64,000 nt of DNA from Cephalotrichum gorgonifer (taxonomy: Eukaryota > Ascomycota > Sordariomycetes > Microascales > Microascaceae). The stretch covers positions 2,397,077 to 2,461,076 of the forward strand of contig ONZQ02000005.1 in NCBI GenBank assembly GCA_900312665.1, written 5' to 3'. The first letter of the stretch is position 1. The number at the start of each line of letters is the position of its first letter. Under the pieces are notes generated by a model that saw nothing but the letters and a program-made list of their open reading frames with translations, was not told the origin of the DNA and searched no databases. Below, one piece after another: positions 21,642-34,133 of this stretch. The position numbers were made by a program, and so were the translations under genes.

Positions 21642-24600
21642 TGCGAATATTCTGGACAGTTCAAAGGGAAAATATAGTGATGGAGATTTAGAATAGGGAA
21701 TAAGCAAGTAATAGAGAGCTTGAATAAAATCAAGGAGTTGGATGTTAGAGTATTGTGGTACTGCTGGAGTTGGATGGCTGGCTGGGAAACCATCGTGAAG
21801 GATGAGCTTAGTCAGTTAGGCAACAGCTCCATGGCTGCTGGACAAAAAAAAAAGAAAACTGTCCGCCAATGAGAGGCGCGAGGGACTGAAAAGTGCGGTG
21901 AAAATCTCGGTGTAAGCTTAGGCAGTGGATGGATCGCGAGATCAAGAAAAGTTGTTCGAGGTGTTTAGTTTTCTTTTTCAAAAGTGGGGGACTTTTGGAA
22001 TACTGCCTATGTCTCTGATACCAAGTGTCCCTCACCCATGGACTATGGCGCAGTCCAATAGCGCCCTTACCACGTGGACCAGTACGCATTCTTTTGGTAC
22101 CACCCTCTCTATTCTTGAGTTCCTAAACGTGGGGACGGCTTCGTCCCTTTCTCCCCGTGCCTAGCAAGCAAGGGAAGCGGCTCACGAACAATAGAGTCGT
22201 ACGGTGTCGTACGCAGGCTGACTTGATCACGGACAAGCCGGGTTACCTGCTGCGAAAAAGTACGGAGCTGAGATGATTGCGGAGTCGGGGCCAGATAGCA
22301 GGTTCGCTAATCGACAATTCCCAATTGATGCCAAGACGAGAGTATTTGAGCCAAAGGTGTAGTTCGATTGGAGCGATCGATTTTATGAAACAGGTTAGCA
22401 ATTTGCAATTACGGTTGATCGGAAAGGAGACAATCTGGGCTCGAGATGCGCTTGTCAAATGGTGACTGTGGAGGGGATACTTGGAGGATCAATTGCCAAG
22501 GGTAGGTCTATAGAGGCAAGAGAAAACACGGCAGAGAATGAGCAGGACTATGAACAATTCCTGACGCCATGAATATGATTATCGTGACAATATGGCGATT
22601 TCTGATGCAGGATTCGTCCCGCCCAAGATCCCTAAAACGGGACGGGCCAGAGATAACATAGTCCCACAGCCCGGCACGGGGGAATGATTTCGCACAGCTT
22701 ATATCGTGGACAAAATGTCTTGGCAGACTCCATGCGCAGCGCACGGCCCGACATTCCAGTGCTGAGGAGATGGTATGGCAGTCGAAGGATGCGGCATCTT
22801 AATCTATTGCTCCCCCGTCCAAGGGAATGGTGCATCTTTTAAGCATTCTGTCGGAACCAGGTCCGGGCATCTCGATGCTACCCTTCTTCCACAGATTCCC
22901 CCCTCCCAAGAGCTGCATCAGCAGGGCACGGAGGTTGGCGGTCCGGTGCGGCAGGGGGGGAGGGGGGAAGGGCGGGGGGGAAGCCAAGACAGCTCCCGGG
23001 TGCCTTAAGGCAACACAATGCGCAATGACACCACCGCTCTCCCATGTGGGCAGATAAGCATTACGGTTTAATATATACATAGTGGGTGGTTCGGCCAAAG
23101 AATCATGCCTTCGATACCCACGGGCGGGTTGGGGGCGGGTTCACGTGTCCCCGGGATGACGACCTTCCCCGCGAAGTGGCAAATATCTTCAGTCTGTATG
23201 CCGAGCAAAAGTCGGGGAAATGGCGGAGTACCGGGGAACGCGGGCGGAGTACAATGTGTTAAGAGAAGAGACGGGCCGACACCCCAGGCCACTGTAGAGT
23301 AGTAACAAAAGAAACGGACCGACAGAGGTGCGCAGGCGAGGAAGACGGCCCGACAGACCAGGTCGTGGTACAGGGATGCGACATGGAAAGCGGCTGGACA
23401 TGATGCCATTTCCGCGGGGGTAGTCCCCATTTCCTAAGTAAATAGGCTGTACTTGTACCTTGCGAAAACCCAGCCCTAGCACATGAGAGGGGATGGGTGG
23501 CATTGCCAGTGGTCCGTCTTGTACAAATTAGCTCACAATCATTGGCGTATAAAAGCTAAACCACGACCCGTCCCCACGGGCCCACATCCGGTGGCGGGGG
23601 GCGGGGCCGACTTACGACGTACCATGGGATGAAATGCCATGGAAGCCGAAGGAGAGTGTGTTCTATTACCTTGTATAGAAGAAACGCAGGGTCGCCGCCG
23701 CCGCCTGAAGATTGGATCCAGTGGGGGCGGGGGAAATAAGATCTGTGGGACAGCGATCATCTACCTTGAACGAGTATTATTACAGGGGTGTGGCTGAACG
23801 GGCTAAGCCTACTCGGGGTCACTAGTTTCGAGTAATACCACCCAACGGAGCTCATGACACAACCGGCCCGTCGGCCGTTCCTGCAGGCCATACTAAAGTG
23901 CACCAAGCCAAGCTGTCCTTTTTGTTGTTGCACTTCTCTAGCAGGGTGACGTGGGGAACGGAAAATCTTGACGATAGTGGCATCTTGGAGGACGAAAGAC
24001 AAAGTCTGTAACCTGGAGACAAGAGCAAGTTGATCGACCAGGCGGCCTATATTTAGTGACGTTAAGTTAGGAAGGTGGTGATATCCAGCCCCCAATCATT
24101 CGGCCCGCTCGACCGATCACTCGACAAGAGATGGTTCGTGGGGTTCGCTTGCCTGCTGTAGTAAATACCGCGGGAAAATATTCCGTCTTACGGCTGGGTT
24201 TCTCGTGCGCTGCCCATGTGGACGTGCCGAGTCCGGGGTTAATATGGATAATCGGCGCATTAATGCATATTTGCCAGCACGGCAGGTGTGTGGGGGCCAT
24301 CTACAAGTAAGATCTTATTGGAATATGGTAGAGAGCCTTGGATGTACCGCACGCACCGGCTGCTCAGGCCAGTCGCCGGGAAAAAAACAACAATCTGGGG
24401 TTTAATATGGTCCTGACAGCCGAATCGAGGGCCTGGCCACGGCAAGTGCTAGCATCGCGGCCCGGAATTGCCCTAGTAGGCCTCTCCTTCTTAGTTGGGG
24501 AGGAGGGAGTTTATGAGCAACCGGCAAATCTCTCTCTGCCATGTCTCTCCACCACTCAAAAGGCTATTCCGGCTCACGGAGGTATTCTCTCCTTGGCAGA

Positions 24601-25116
24601 CGACGGTACATCTACTTTTCCACCTATGCCGGAGACCTCCCTCTAAGACCCTTTAAACCTATGTCTCGTCCCAGCTGTGTGGTCTTGTCGGCTTTTTCGG
24701 GGACTCTGCCCACCACACTTTCTTTCACAATCGTCTCTTCGGTACCACTGCTAAGCGTCAAATACGACCACCTCCCCCCCTCATAGGGTTGTTGGACCGA
24801 GAGTTGTGACGCGGAAACCCGTGAGGCGTTATACGGATTCGTCCGAGGGTTCTACCGAACGCTACGACGCTAGGGCCTTGGAAGATCTGTGGGGGGTTTG
24901 TCCCGACTGCCTGTGGGGAGGTGATCCTTTCTTTCTTCTTGTTAGCCCCCGGTCGAAAGTCTTAATTGGACTAGTTCGTCCGCACGTCTGTCACTTTCGA
25001 ATATTTCACACGGCCAAAGACACAAGTCTCACGATCTTTACTATCAGCACCACACCCACCCTATCTTCTCACCCTGTCCTTCCACCTCAAGTCAATCTCC
25101 ATCTCGAGAGCTCAAC
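21642..25116. other. Long intergenic region between divergent rvt and tmpA-like genes
   Basis: Nearly 3.5 kb. I looked for split genes on both strands and found none I could support. It holds both divergent promoters and a strongly G-biased run at about 22954-22980. Confidence 0.5.
22954..22980 (+). other. G-run tract, possible G-quadruplex
   Basis: Four clustered runs of three or more G (lengths about 7, 6, 3-5 and 7) separated by one to two bases fit the G-quadruplex pattern. Location between two divergent genes makes a regulatory role possible but unproven. It could be simple sequence. Confidence 0.4.
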
Positions 25117-27234
25117 ATGCATTCTTCACGGTTGTTCGGCGGGGCTACCCCGCCCGCAGCCAGGGACAGGGACTTCGACGATGCAGAGAAGGGGATGGTC
25201 GACACTTCGAGGAATCTGCCGGTGATACCACATCTCGCAAAGGTGGACCGGAAGTCATACGTCGAACACATCGAGACCGTCCTTTCGCCTGTATCACCAA
25301 TACACAACGGCCTTACCCCCTTCTCGAACGTGCCTCAGCTGGATCTGTCGTGGCCCCAGGGGTGGAAGGTCCGGAACGATCCGCCCTCTGGTCCAGCCGG
25401 GAAGAAGCCGTCGGCACCGAAGCCAAAGATTGGGAAGTGGATTCTGTTTAACCTGTGGTTCAACACATACCGGAAGTTCTTCACGTTCGTTACGCTACTC
25501 AACCTGGCTGGGATAATCATGGCTGCCCTCGGCCGGTTTCCATACGCGGAGAACCACCTCGGTGCCTTGGTTCTTGGGAACCTGCTCTGCGCTGTGCTGT
25601 TCCGGAACGAGTTGTTCCTGAGATTCCTGTACCTCCTTTGTATATATGGGCTGCGGAGTGTACGTCTGATGCATCTTCCTCCTTCATGACGAATGCTAAC
25701 TGACTGTCTATTAGTGGGCCCCGGTCTGCATCAAGCTAGGAGCAACCTCAGCTCTACAGCACGTGGGAGGCATTCATTCGGGATGTGCTCTCTCCGGCGC
25801 TGCGTAAGAAGACCTCCCCCTCCCTCCGTCCCACCCCTGTTTGTCAATACCTCCAGCCAAAGCTACGGCGAGTACTAACAAGAGAATAGGTGGTTGGTGT
25901 TCAAGTGTGTGGACATCATAGTCAATCACTCCATTCAGCACGTCGCTGTGATCGCCACAGGAGTGATAACGAATGTCTTCGTCCTCATTTCCATCCTGAG
26001 TGCCTTCCCATGGGTTCGCAAGTGAGTGCTCTGTCCATTCTATCAGGTATTATAGCGTCCGCTAATATTGTCATTAGTAACTACCACAACATGTTTGAGA
26101 GCCACCATCGCTTCATCGGATGGCTGGGCTTGGCGGTAGGTACCACCTCTTGCTCTACCTCTAGGCTTATGCTAATGAAGTACAGGCTACTTGGGCATTC
26201 GTGATATTAGGAAACTTCTATGATGTCAAGGCCGGCGAGTGGAGGGCTGCCGCGAACTCTCTGCTCAGCACTCAGGAGCTTTGGTTCGCGGTGTTCATGA
26301 CAATCTTGTACGTTGCCCAACATTTACTCTCCTGTGATTGATTACTGACAATGAGACAATGAATAGTGTCCTGATACCTTGGTTGACCCTGCGAGAGGTT
26401 CCTGTGGAAGTCGAAATCGTAAGTGTCCTTCCTATCCCTTGACTGGATGGTGTTAACATGTCTTGTTAGCCTTCACCGAAAGTCGCCATCCTCCGTTTCG
26501 AGCGCGGGATGCAACAAGGTCTCCTTGGCAGGATCAGCCGGACGTCGATCATGGAGTACCATGCCTTTGGGATCATCAGCGAGGGGCGCCATTCCCCACA
26601 TCATTACATGATCTGTGGCGTGCAAGGCGATTTCACTAAGGCGCTGGTTTCGGACCCCCCCAAGACGGTGTGGACCCGAGAGCTGAAGTTCGGTGCGTTG
26701 GTCCCTTGGCCTATGATCTTACTCCCTACTAACATACTGCAGCTGGCGTCGGTCATGCTTCAGCAATGTTCAAACGAGGCATACGGATCTGCACTGGAAC
26801 AGGTATTGGTGCGGCGTTGTCTACCTGCATCCAGAGTCGGGACTGGTTCGTACCTTTCTAGCGCGTCGTGACGACTCGTTTTTCTAACGCTATAGCAGGT
26901 TTCTTATTTGGATTGGCTCTGACCAAGAGAAGACGTTTGGGCCGACGATAACGGGGTTAATCTACAATAATATCGAGCCGGAGCGAATGATTCTTTGGGA
27001 CTCGAAAAAACGGGGAGGCCGGCCAGACACAATGCAGCTTCTCAAAGAAACGTGGGACAGTTTTGGAGCGGAGGTCATCTTCATTACTTCAAATATGAAA
27101 GGCAATGATGAGATGATGCAGGGTTGCCGAGCAGGTAGGCTCATTACCATCCTAGTTTATTGTGACAGACCGACCGTTGCTAACAAATCAACTTAGCTGG
27201 ATTAAACGCATTCGGCACGCTCTGGGACTTCTAA
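25117..27234 (+). CDS. TmpA-type transmembrane flavoprotein (ferric-reductase-like)
   Basis: Ten exons: 25117-25659, 25715-25803, 25890-26021, 26078-26135, 26186-26307, 26367-26418, 26470-26692, 26743-26845, 26899-27134, 27197-27234 (531 residues, phases agree). A polar N-terminus (about 110 residues) precedes several membrane segments (from FFTFVTLLNLAGIIMAALG to the TIFVLIPWL helix), with His in LQHVGGIHSG and in HHRFIGWLG. A cytosolic C-terminal domain follows, with FERGMQQGLLGRISR, YHYMICGVQGDF-like, KFAGVG, CTGTGIGAALSTC (about 427) and KRGGRPDTMQLLKE, ending AFGTLWDF. This order matches the TmpA family. In Aspergillus nidulans TmpA is a plasma-membrane flavoprotein affecting conidiation; that role is family knowledge only. 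In other fungi homologues sit next to NRPS-like genes, but none is in this window. Confidence 0.85.
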
Positions 27235-27761
27235 TGATCGGGTTCACAGGTGATACATCACCTACGCGAGTTATTGGTTCGGGAATAGTCAGGTAGCATA
27301 GGCCGGGGGTGGAGTTTTGGGGATTGACAAGGAGCATAGGAAGGTAGAAGTTGCGATAAACGTATCCATTTACATCATGAGGCGAAATAGAAGTTTGATG
27401 GGATGGCTATCACATCAGCGGGGTAGAAGTTTCAATACAATTAGCATATGAGAAGCACATTACACCGACGGCGTACGGCTGGCCGCTTCTTTACGCCTTG
27501 TTCACTGTTATAAACCCGTGAAACACCGCATGACCCGCTCCACTTGGACAGGTTGAGCTTAATTAAGACGGCGAAGTGTCCACGTCTCGAACTAAAGTAT
27601 CAGGTTAGGCGGCCATCCTGGTTTTATCAAATATTGACAAAAAAAAGGCGAATTGTACAAGTGTGCTGGCGAGTCTCACACCGCACCAATGCAACTTAAG
27701 TAGCTGGATAGATAGAAGTGCCAAAAAGGACTTGTTCAGGAAAAAAGGAAATTAAGAACCG
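27235..27761. other. Intergenic, 3' of tmpA-like gene
   Basis: No gene recognised. Contains only 3' sequence of the preceding gene and A-rich flank of the tRNA, including short A-runs downstream of it on the minus strand. Confidence 0.5.
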
Positions 27762-27848
27762 AGGCCCGAACGTGGATCGAACACGTGACCTAAGGATATT
27801 TTGCAATGCAGACTGCAATCCTTCGCTCTACCACTGAGCTACCTGGCC
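27762..27848 (-). tRNA. tRNA-Cys (GCA) with a 15-nt intron
   Basis: Read on the minus strand it folds as a tRNA. The acceptor stem starts GGCCAGG with one mismatched pair, and the D arm is GCTC/GAGC with loop AGTGGTA. The anticodon stem is AAGGA/TCCTT with loop TTGCAGA, and the T arm is ACGTG-TTCGATC-CACGT. The anticodon is GCA. A 15-nt intron lies at 27798-27812, directly after position 37, the standard eukaryotic site. Confidence 0.88.
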
Positions 27849-28699
27849 GGAATCTGTGTCACGGGTAGTGACGTCAGGACATTTCATCTCAGCACCTATA
27901 ATGCATGGGAAACGGGGAACTGGAGTAACTCCTGCGTCCGCCAAATTGGTGCCGTAATAGGAACTACAATCGAGAACGGCATTTACGCCGCAGGTAGCTG
28001 GGGCTGTAGCGGGCGAGGTAATAATGGGTGCACTGGGTGTGATCGCGGTTGCTGCTTGTGCACAGGTCCGTACGAGGATGGCTAGGTGCCGGGGCGAGCT
28101 AGAGGACAAAGAGGAAAAGAGGAAGGAAGCGTTACAGGCCAGATCGCGAACGCGGGGACCAAGGGTGGTCAATATAGTAGAGTCCTTTGCTAGGAGCGTG
28201 TCGTCTTGTATATCGCTCTCCACGTGGTTGATAGTACGGTTGCATTCCCTGGTTTATCCTTAAGTGGAGATAATATATCCGAAAGAGCCCAGCTATGAGG
28301 AGGTCGGTCCCCGGCCTGGTACATAATACATGTACTATTGATTGGCTCTTTGCGATATCATCTTGCTAACTTCGAAGTCCCTGGTAATACCCATTTTTTT
28401 ATATCGTAAAGTAATAGTAATTCCGAGAGTGTTAATTCATGATTTGTCTTCGACATGACAAGCAATCTTAAGACTAAGGGGGCTGTAGTCCGGTCTCCAG
28501 TTCCGAGGCGTGGTGCAATGGCGCGGGGCGGTTGCGTGCTTGTTCCCAATATGATATGCTACTCGCCGCCATCGGCGGCCGCAACTACCGCCGGCGAAGA
28601 AGTAGATACACAATCAACGCTATAAGTTTATGGCTTCCTCTGCTCGTATATTGATGCAGCTATCAATCGTGAGAGGCACAAACGTTTACCCCTACGACG
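27849..28699. other. Intergenic, promoter side of the monooxygenase gene
   Basis: About 850 bp. No supported coding signal on either strand. Probably the promoter of the gene at 28700. Confidence 0.5.
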
Positions 28700-30639
28700 A
28701 TGGCGGCAGCAGCCACTCTTCCCACTCCCATCACCCCTGATGCGCGACCATCGCCTTTTCCTAAGCCGGATAACGAAAAGGGCGATGGGCTAGCCCAAGT
28801 ACTTGGTGCCGTCGTCTCAGCGGAGAATGAGACTGCTCCTCAGAAAACATTGCCTACCACCGGCCAAAAGCCGATTCAGACGACGAGTGCCACCCTAATC
28901 GACAGATTTATTGACGATGCTCGCCCATTGCGCGTGGCAGTAATTGGGGGAGGGCTCGCTGGAGTATTGGCGGGTGTTTTGCTTCCTAAAAAGGTCCCCG
29001 GCATCGACTTAACAATTTTCGAGAAAAACAGCGACTTTGTATGTCTTAACCTGACCCCTTTCTAATTTCTGCGTGCTGCGCTGATACGTAGACCTAGGGC
29101 GGTACATGGACAGAGAACATTTACCCCGGAGTTCGGTGTGATATTCCTTCCCATGTTTATCAATCGACCTTCGCCCCAAAGAGAGACTGGAGCGACGAAT
29201 TTGCTTCAGGGAAAGAGATCCTTCAGTATTGGCGGGACTTGGCGCTCAATCATGACGTTTATCGATACGCCAAATTTGGCCATCGCGTCGAGGATTGTGT
29301 ATGGGATGGGGAACAGGGAGTCTGGTCCTTGACAGTGAAGGCTGTCGGAGGCAACTCTGCCGCTTTTGTGCAAACAGCCGACGCGGTTATTACCGCAGTT
29401 GGGAGGTTTAATGCGTGGAAACTTCCAGATTATCCAGGCATCTCTGAGTATGAAGGGTTCCTTCGACACTCTTCGGATTGGGATCCGTCTTTCGATCCTA
29501 AAGGAAAGAAGGTAGCTGTCATCGGCAACGGGGCGAGCGGTGTCCAACTCGTAGCCAATTTGCAGAGTTCAGTGAGTAGGTTGGACCACTACGCTCGCCA
29601 AGCCACTTGGATCGCCACGTCATGGGCCGGGGATGACAGGACCTTGGAACCGCAGCCGATACCAGAGGAAACAAAGAATTCATTCCAGGATGTCGAGGTG
29701 TATACGAAGTTTAGAAAGGTGTTGGAGGACAAGTATTGGCGGCGATTCGACACATTCTTCCGCAGCTCTCAGAATGGCGATCTGAGGGAACGGTTCACCA
29801 ACATCATGAAGGAGCGACTTGCCACGAAGCCCCATCTGATAGACCAAATCGTGCCGGATTTCTCCCCGAACTGTCGAAGACTGACACCCGGCCCTGGATA
29901 TCTGGAAGCGATCTGCGAGGACAACGTGGAGTACATCTCCACAGCGATAAAGCGTTTCACGCGTTCGGGAATCGAGACTGTTGACGGCGAAAAACGAGAC
30001 GTTGACGCAATCTTTTGCGCGACAGGGGCGAATAGGGACATGGTCCCCGCGTTGCCCATCAAGGCAAACGGGAGGGATTTAAGAGATGTTTGGGACCCAG
30101 ATGGCGAGTTTGGATTTCCCTATACGTATCTTGGGGTGGCAACTCCCGGATTCCCGAACCTCTTTTTTCTCCATGGTCCCCATGGAACCGGTCCATCTGG
30201 CACGGTCCCTCACAGCGTGGAGACCCAACTGGCATACTTTGCGAAGATTCTGCGCAAAGTCTCCCGCGAGGGGATAAAGTCAATCACCCCTTCTTCGAGA
30301 GCGACAGAAGACTTCGTGGAGTACTCTGACGCCTTTTTCGCCAATACCGTGCTCTCAGACAGCTGCAGTTCGTGGTACAATGGTGGACGGCCCGGCTCCC
30401 GGATTCACGGCGTTTGGCCAGGAAGTGCCGCTCATTTGACCGTCGTCCGCCGAGAGCCCAGATGGGAGGATTGGGAGTACGAGTATCTCTCTGAGAATGG
30501 GAATCGGTTCCTGTGGTATTTCGGGAACGGGTCTACCAGGAAGGAGGCGGATCCGTTGTCGGATATGACGCCTTATTTGAACCATGGTGAGGAGGTAGAC
30601 TTGAGAGATGTACATGAGAGTTGGTGGAGCGTACCATAG
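28700..30639 (+). CDS. Baeyer-Villiger-type flavin monooxygenase
   Basis: Two exons, 28700-29038 and 29098-30639 (626 residues). The intron ends at ACCTAG and puts DF in phase with GGTWTENIYPGVRCDIPSHVYQ, the conserved FAD-domain stretch. The first Rossmann motif is VIGGGLAGVLAG (about 82) and the second VIGNGASGVQL (about 252). Between them YEGFLRHSSDWD (about 230) fits the Baeyer-Villiger fingerprint F-x-G-x3-H-x3-[WF]-[PD], with Tyr in place of Phe. ATG.N and the GPHGTGPSG-like C-terminal motif also fit. Such enzymes insert oxygen next to a carbonyl using FAD and NADPH. The 75-residue N-terminal extension is longer than usual. It is next to two FMN monooxygenases and a transporter, suggesting one oxidative pathway. 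Confidence 0.88.
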
Positions 30640-31686
30640 AGAGTTACTTGAATACTATTGTATCAATGGTGGCTAGGGTCGTGTGGTCTTCGCCTCGCAC
30701 AGGACTTTGTGCAGATCCGTTGGGTTTTCCTTCATCTACACCCAGACACAGCGTCGCCCAGAGCACCCTGTCCTCTTTCTCGATGTTGATCCATGCTTCT
30801 GGAACAGTTTCATAGAGACAAACAATATTGTTTGTGATGATAGGCTAAGTAGATTGGTGTCGGCCCGGCAAGGGTGCGAGGATTTCGGAGCACGTGAAGG
30901 TGAGCACTGAAGAGTTTCTAGTCTGTATCCATTGTGCTCACGTTATCGTGATCTAGGGGAGTACGGAAAGGAACGGACGTGAGCTATTGGATACTCTTGT
31001 CTCTCGCTCCTATATAATACATGTAAAAATTTATGAACTTCATACTGCAATGAAAAGCAGATTCACCACTATAATCTATCTCCGGTTTCCCTACTTCGTA
31101 GAGTCGCTTAGATGCCGAGGGCCCAGGGAGAAGCCAATAGTTCATGCCAGCTAACACTTATGGCAGCTGAAAGGTGGCCCGCCCCGAACTCCCGAATGCC
31201 GATAGCTAATACACAGGAATAATTCCGTCTATCCACTTGATTACTATTCCCGACTATCGTGGATTAGTGTATGTAAAAAGGTAGGCTCGGACTTCGCCGG
31301 CTTCCACGCTAGGTGTGCCAGTCCACAAGGAAGCCGAGGGTAAGAATGGCCAATTACAGCATCGAGTAGTAGTTGTGGAAGTAGGCGCAAGACCTGATGA
31401 GGATTGCGCGATCGTATCGCGGGGAAGGAGGGAAGGCGGGTAGGTGGGGGCGTCTGACGCACGCCATCCAAGGCCCCCACACTATGCATGGTGAGACAGC
31501 GATTACCGGAGCCTGCAGCCGTTTCAACGGCGTCACTTGTAGACCCTGAACAGACACGAACACTCAGGAACATTTCAATTGAAACTAGGTGTTCTACAAC
31601 AGACTTGGAAAACTTCTGCAGCCGACAAAACCAACCTCCACTTCGTCATTACAGATCATTCGCGGGATCTCCAGAGCGCTATCACC
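30640..31686. other. Intergenic, no gene recognised
   Basis: About 1 kb between the flavin monooxygenase and the first FMN monooxygenase. Small frames only, none with support. Confidence 0.5.
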
Positions 31687-33552
31687 ATGTCTACCTCAGC
31701 CGCTGCTCCGCGCGTGAAGAAGCGACTCATCTTGAATGCTTTTGTCATGATGTGTACATATATCTGCCCCCCGGGCGGCGTTCTCTTTGAGTAATCAGAA
31801 AATAGCTGACAGGGGTGATGCATAAACAGGCAGCGGTCACCAGTCTCCTGGTCTCTGGCAGCACCCGGAAGACCAGTCTTCGCGCTTTGACGAGATTGAG
31901 CATTGGGTTGAACTTGCGAAGCTCCTCGAGGAAGCAAAGTTTCACGGAATTTTCATAGCTGACGTTCTCGGTGAGACACTGTGCTATTGCTGCGTGCCAT
32001 AGGACTGATAATGACCGTTCTTGTCGCAGGTGGGTACGATGTATTCAAGAAGTCATTGGATCCGGCAATTATTTCAGGAGCTCAGTGGCCCGTTACGGAA
32101 CCGCTCGCAGTAGTCCCGGCTATGGCAGCGGCTACGAAGAGCATTGGATTTGGCGTAACGGTTTCGACGACATATGAGCAACCATACCATCTTGCTAGAC
32201 GGCTGTCAACTGTTGATCATCTCACGAAGGGGAGGTATGTTAATTTGAATTGGCTATTTCAGTCCCCAAACCTAGATACTAAATGCGTACTAATTATTGA
32301 CACGATAGGATTGGATGGAACGTATGGTGTCAACCTTATGTGAATGTCGTGGGCAGTTGACTTATCCGTGAACAGATCGTAACAAGCTACTTGGACTCTG
32401 CTGCAAGAAACCTTGGGCGAACTGAGCAGATTGGGGTAAGCAATAAACCTGTGAACATTACTCTAGCGAGATACTAAGAATATAGCATGATGAACGGTAC
32501 GAACTGGCCGAGGAGTATATGAGAATAATGTACAAGCTCTTCCAGTCGTCATGGCGCGATGATGCGCTGCAGCTCAATCGTGAGAAGGGAATTTACACGT
32601 CTCCGGAACTGGTTAGGGAAATAAACCACAAGGGCAAGTGGTTTACAATTCCTGGGCCGCACATAGTGCATCCGAGCCCACAACGGACACCTCTCCTTCT
32701 CCAGGCCGGCGCTTCAAAAGCTGGAAAGTTGTTTGCTGCCCAACATGCGGAAGCAATTTTCACATCCGCACACGCCCCAGCTGTATGCGCGAAGACCGTT
32801 ACCGAGATCCGACGGGTGACGCGGGATGAATTCGGCAGGGACCCGAGCGATATCAAGGTCCTTGCGCTGGTGACGCCTATTCTTGGCAAGACGGAGGAGG
32901 AGGCATTGGCTAAGTACAACGAGTATAAGAAGTACGCTTCTCTCGAGGGCGCTCTGTCGTTGTTCGGTGGCTGGACTGGAATCGACCTCAACCAATATGG
33001 CGATGAGGAGGAGTTACGGGAGGTAGAGAGTAATGCCGTCAGGTAGGTACACTCCACGCTTCTCCTAATCATCTGCTAACCGGCGCTCTAGATCAACGGT
33101 GGAGGCTTACGCCCGTTTCTCGCCTGCCAACTCGAAATGGACGAAACACACCATCGCAGAACATGTGAGCCTAGGCGGTAACGGCCCCCTCTTCGTGGGA
33201 ACTCCTTCGCAGGTCGCCGACAGTCTGGAGAGTTGGGTTGAGGATGCAGACGTTGACGGCTTCAACTTCGTGAGTTCACTCCACGTAGATGGGATACCTA
33301 GGAGACCACTATGCTAACTGTCCGAAGGGATACGTTCTCTTCCCTAGCTCGTTCCAGGATATTGTTAAATTGTTGGTGCCAGAGCTGAGAAGACGGGGTT
33401 TGTTCTGGGAGGACTACGCAGTGCCTGGCGGAACGTACCGGGAGAACTTCTACGAGGAGGCAGGCCAGAAATATCCTCTCGATACTCATACAGCTGCGAA
33501 GTACCGATGGGCTGCTGGAGTTAGCGCCGAAGAGCATAGAATTCCAGAGTAG
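31687..33552 (+). CDS. FMN-dependent monooxygenase, NtaA/SnaA/DszA type (paralogue A)
   Basis: Eight exons: 31687-31753, 31830-31970, 32030-32234, 32309-32321, 32376-32435, 32486-33042, 33092-33269, 33328-33552 (481 residues). Exon 4 is only 13 nt. It supplies part of KGRIGWNIVTSYLDSAARN (about 135-155), the central family motif. Other matches are SGHQSPGLW near the start, FHGIFIADVLGGYD, HDERYELAEEYM, a GPHIVHPSPQRTPLLLQAGASKAGK block and LVPELRRRGLFW at the end. These are flavin-reductase-supported, luciferase-like TIM-barrel monooxygenases acting on substrates such as nitrilotriacetate or organosulfur compounds in bacteria. The substrate here is unknown. Paralogue B follows 580 bp downstream on the same strand. 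Confidence 0.88.
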
Positions 33553-34133
33553 GAATGTTGCCGCATGTCTGCTTCTAACTACAAATCCGTGGAGAAATCG
33601 GAAACAGGAGGCAAACTATGCTTCCTTGTCTTTACGTCAGGCCTATATAAGCCACATTTAGCTAGTATTAGGAGGCTCTCGGAGTTGTTGTTCATGCTAG
33701 TCCAGTGATTTACTCCGTCACTGAGGCTTATATTATCTATTTAGGATATAATCAACAGTCCCCATCTTGGCCTTTCAGCTATTACATACAACATCAAGCT
33801 TAACTTGCTTGGTTTCTTCTTTGGAGGGGTGTTATGGGGACGTTACAGTGATTGCGATGACGTCTTCCTGACCATAAATGTCGACATTTCCCTTCGGATG
33901 GCGTTATATTAGATGTGATATCGCCATATGGCCGGCGTCGGCATGGGTGTCAGACCGTTGATTACTTGTGGAGCATGCTGAGACATTTTGATGGATAAGT
34001 CAATTCCTATATACTAATAACCTGGTCAGTTCATTGACATGTTGTCCAAAACCTCACAAACGCCCAATTCATTACTAGAGCCCTGCGGAAGTCACTAGGG
34101 AAACGATTACCCCTCCTTTATCCTATTGTAACA
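33553..34133. other. Spacer between the two tandem FMN monooxygenases
   Basis: About 580 bp, no gene seen. Probably the terminator of paralogue A and promoter of paralogue B. Confidence 0.5.
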
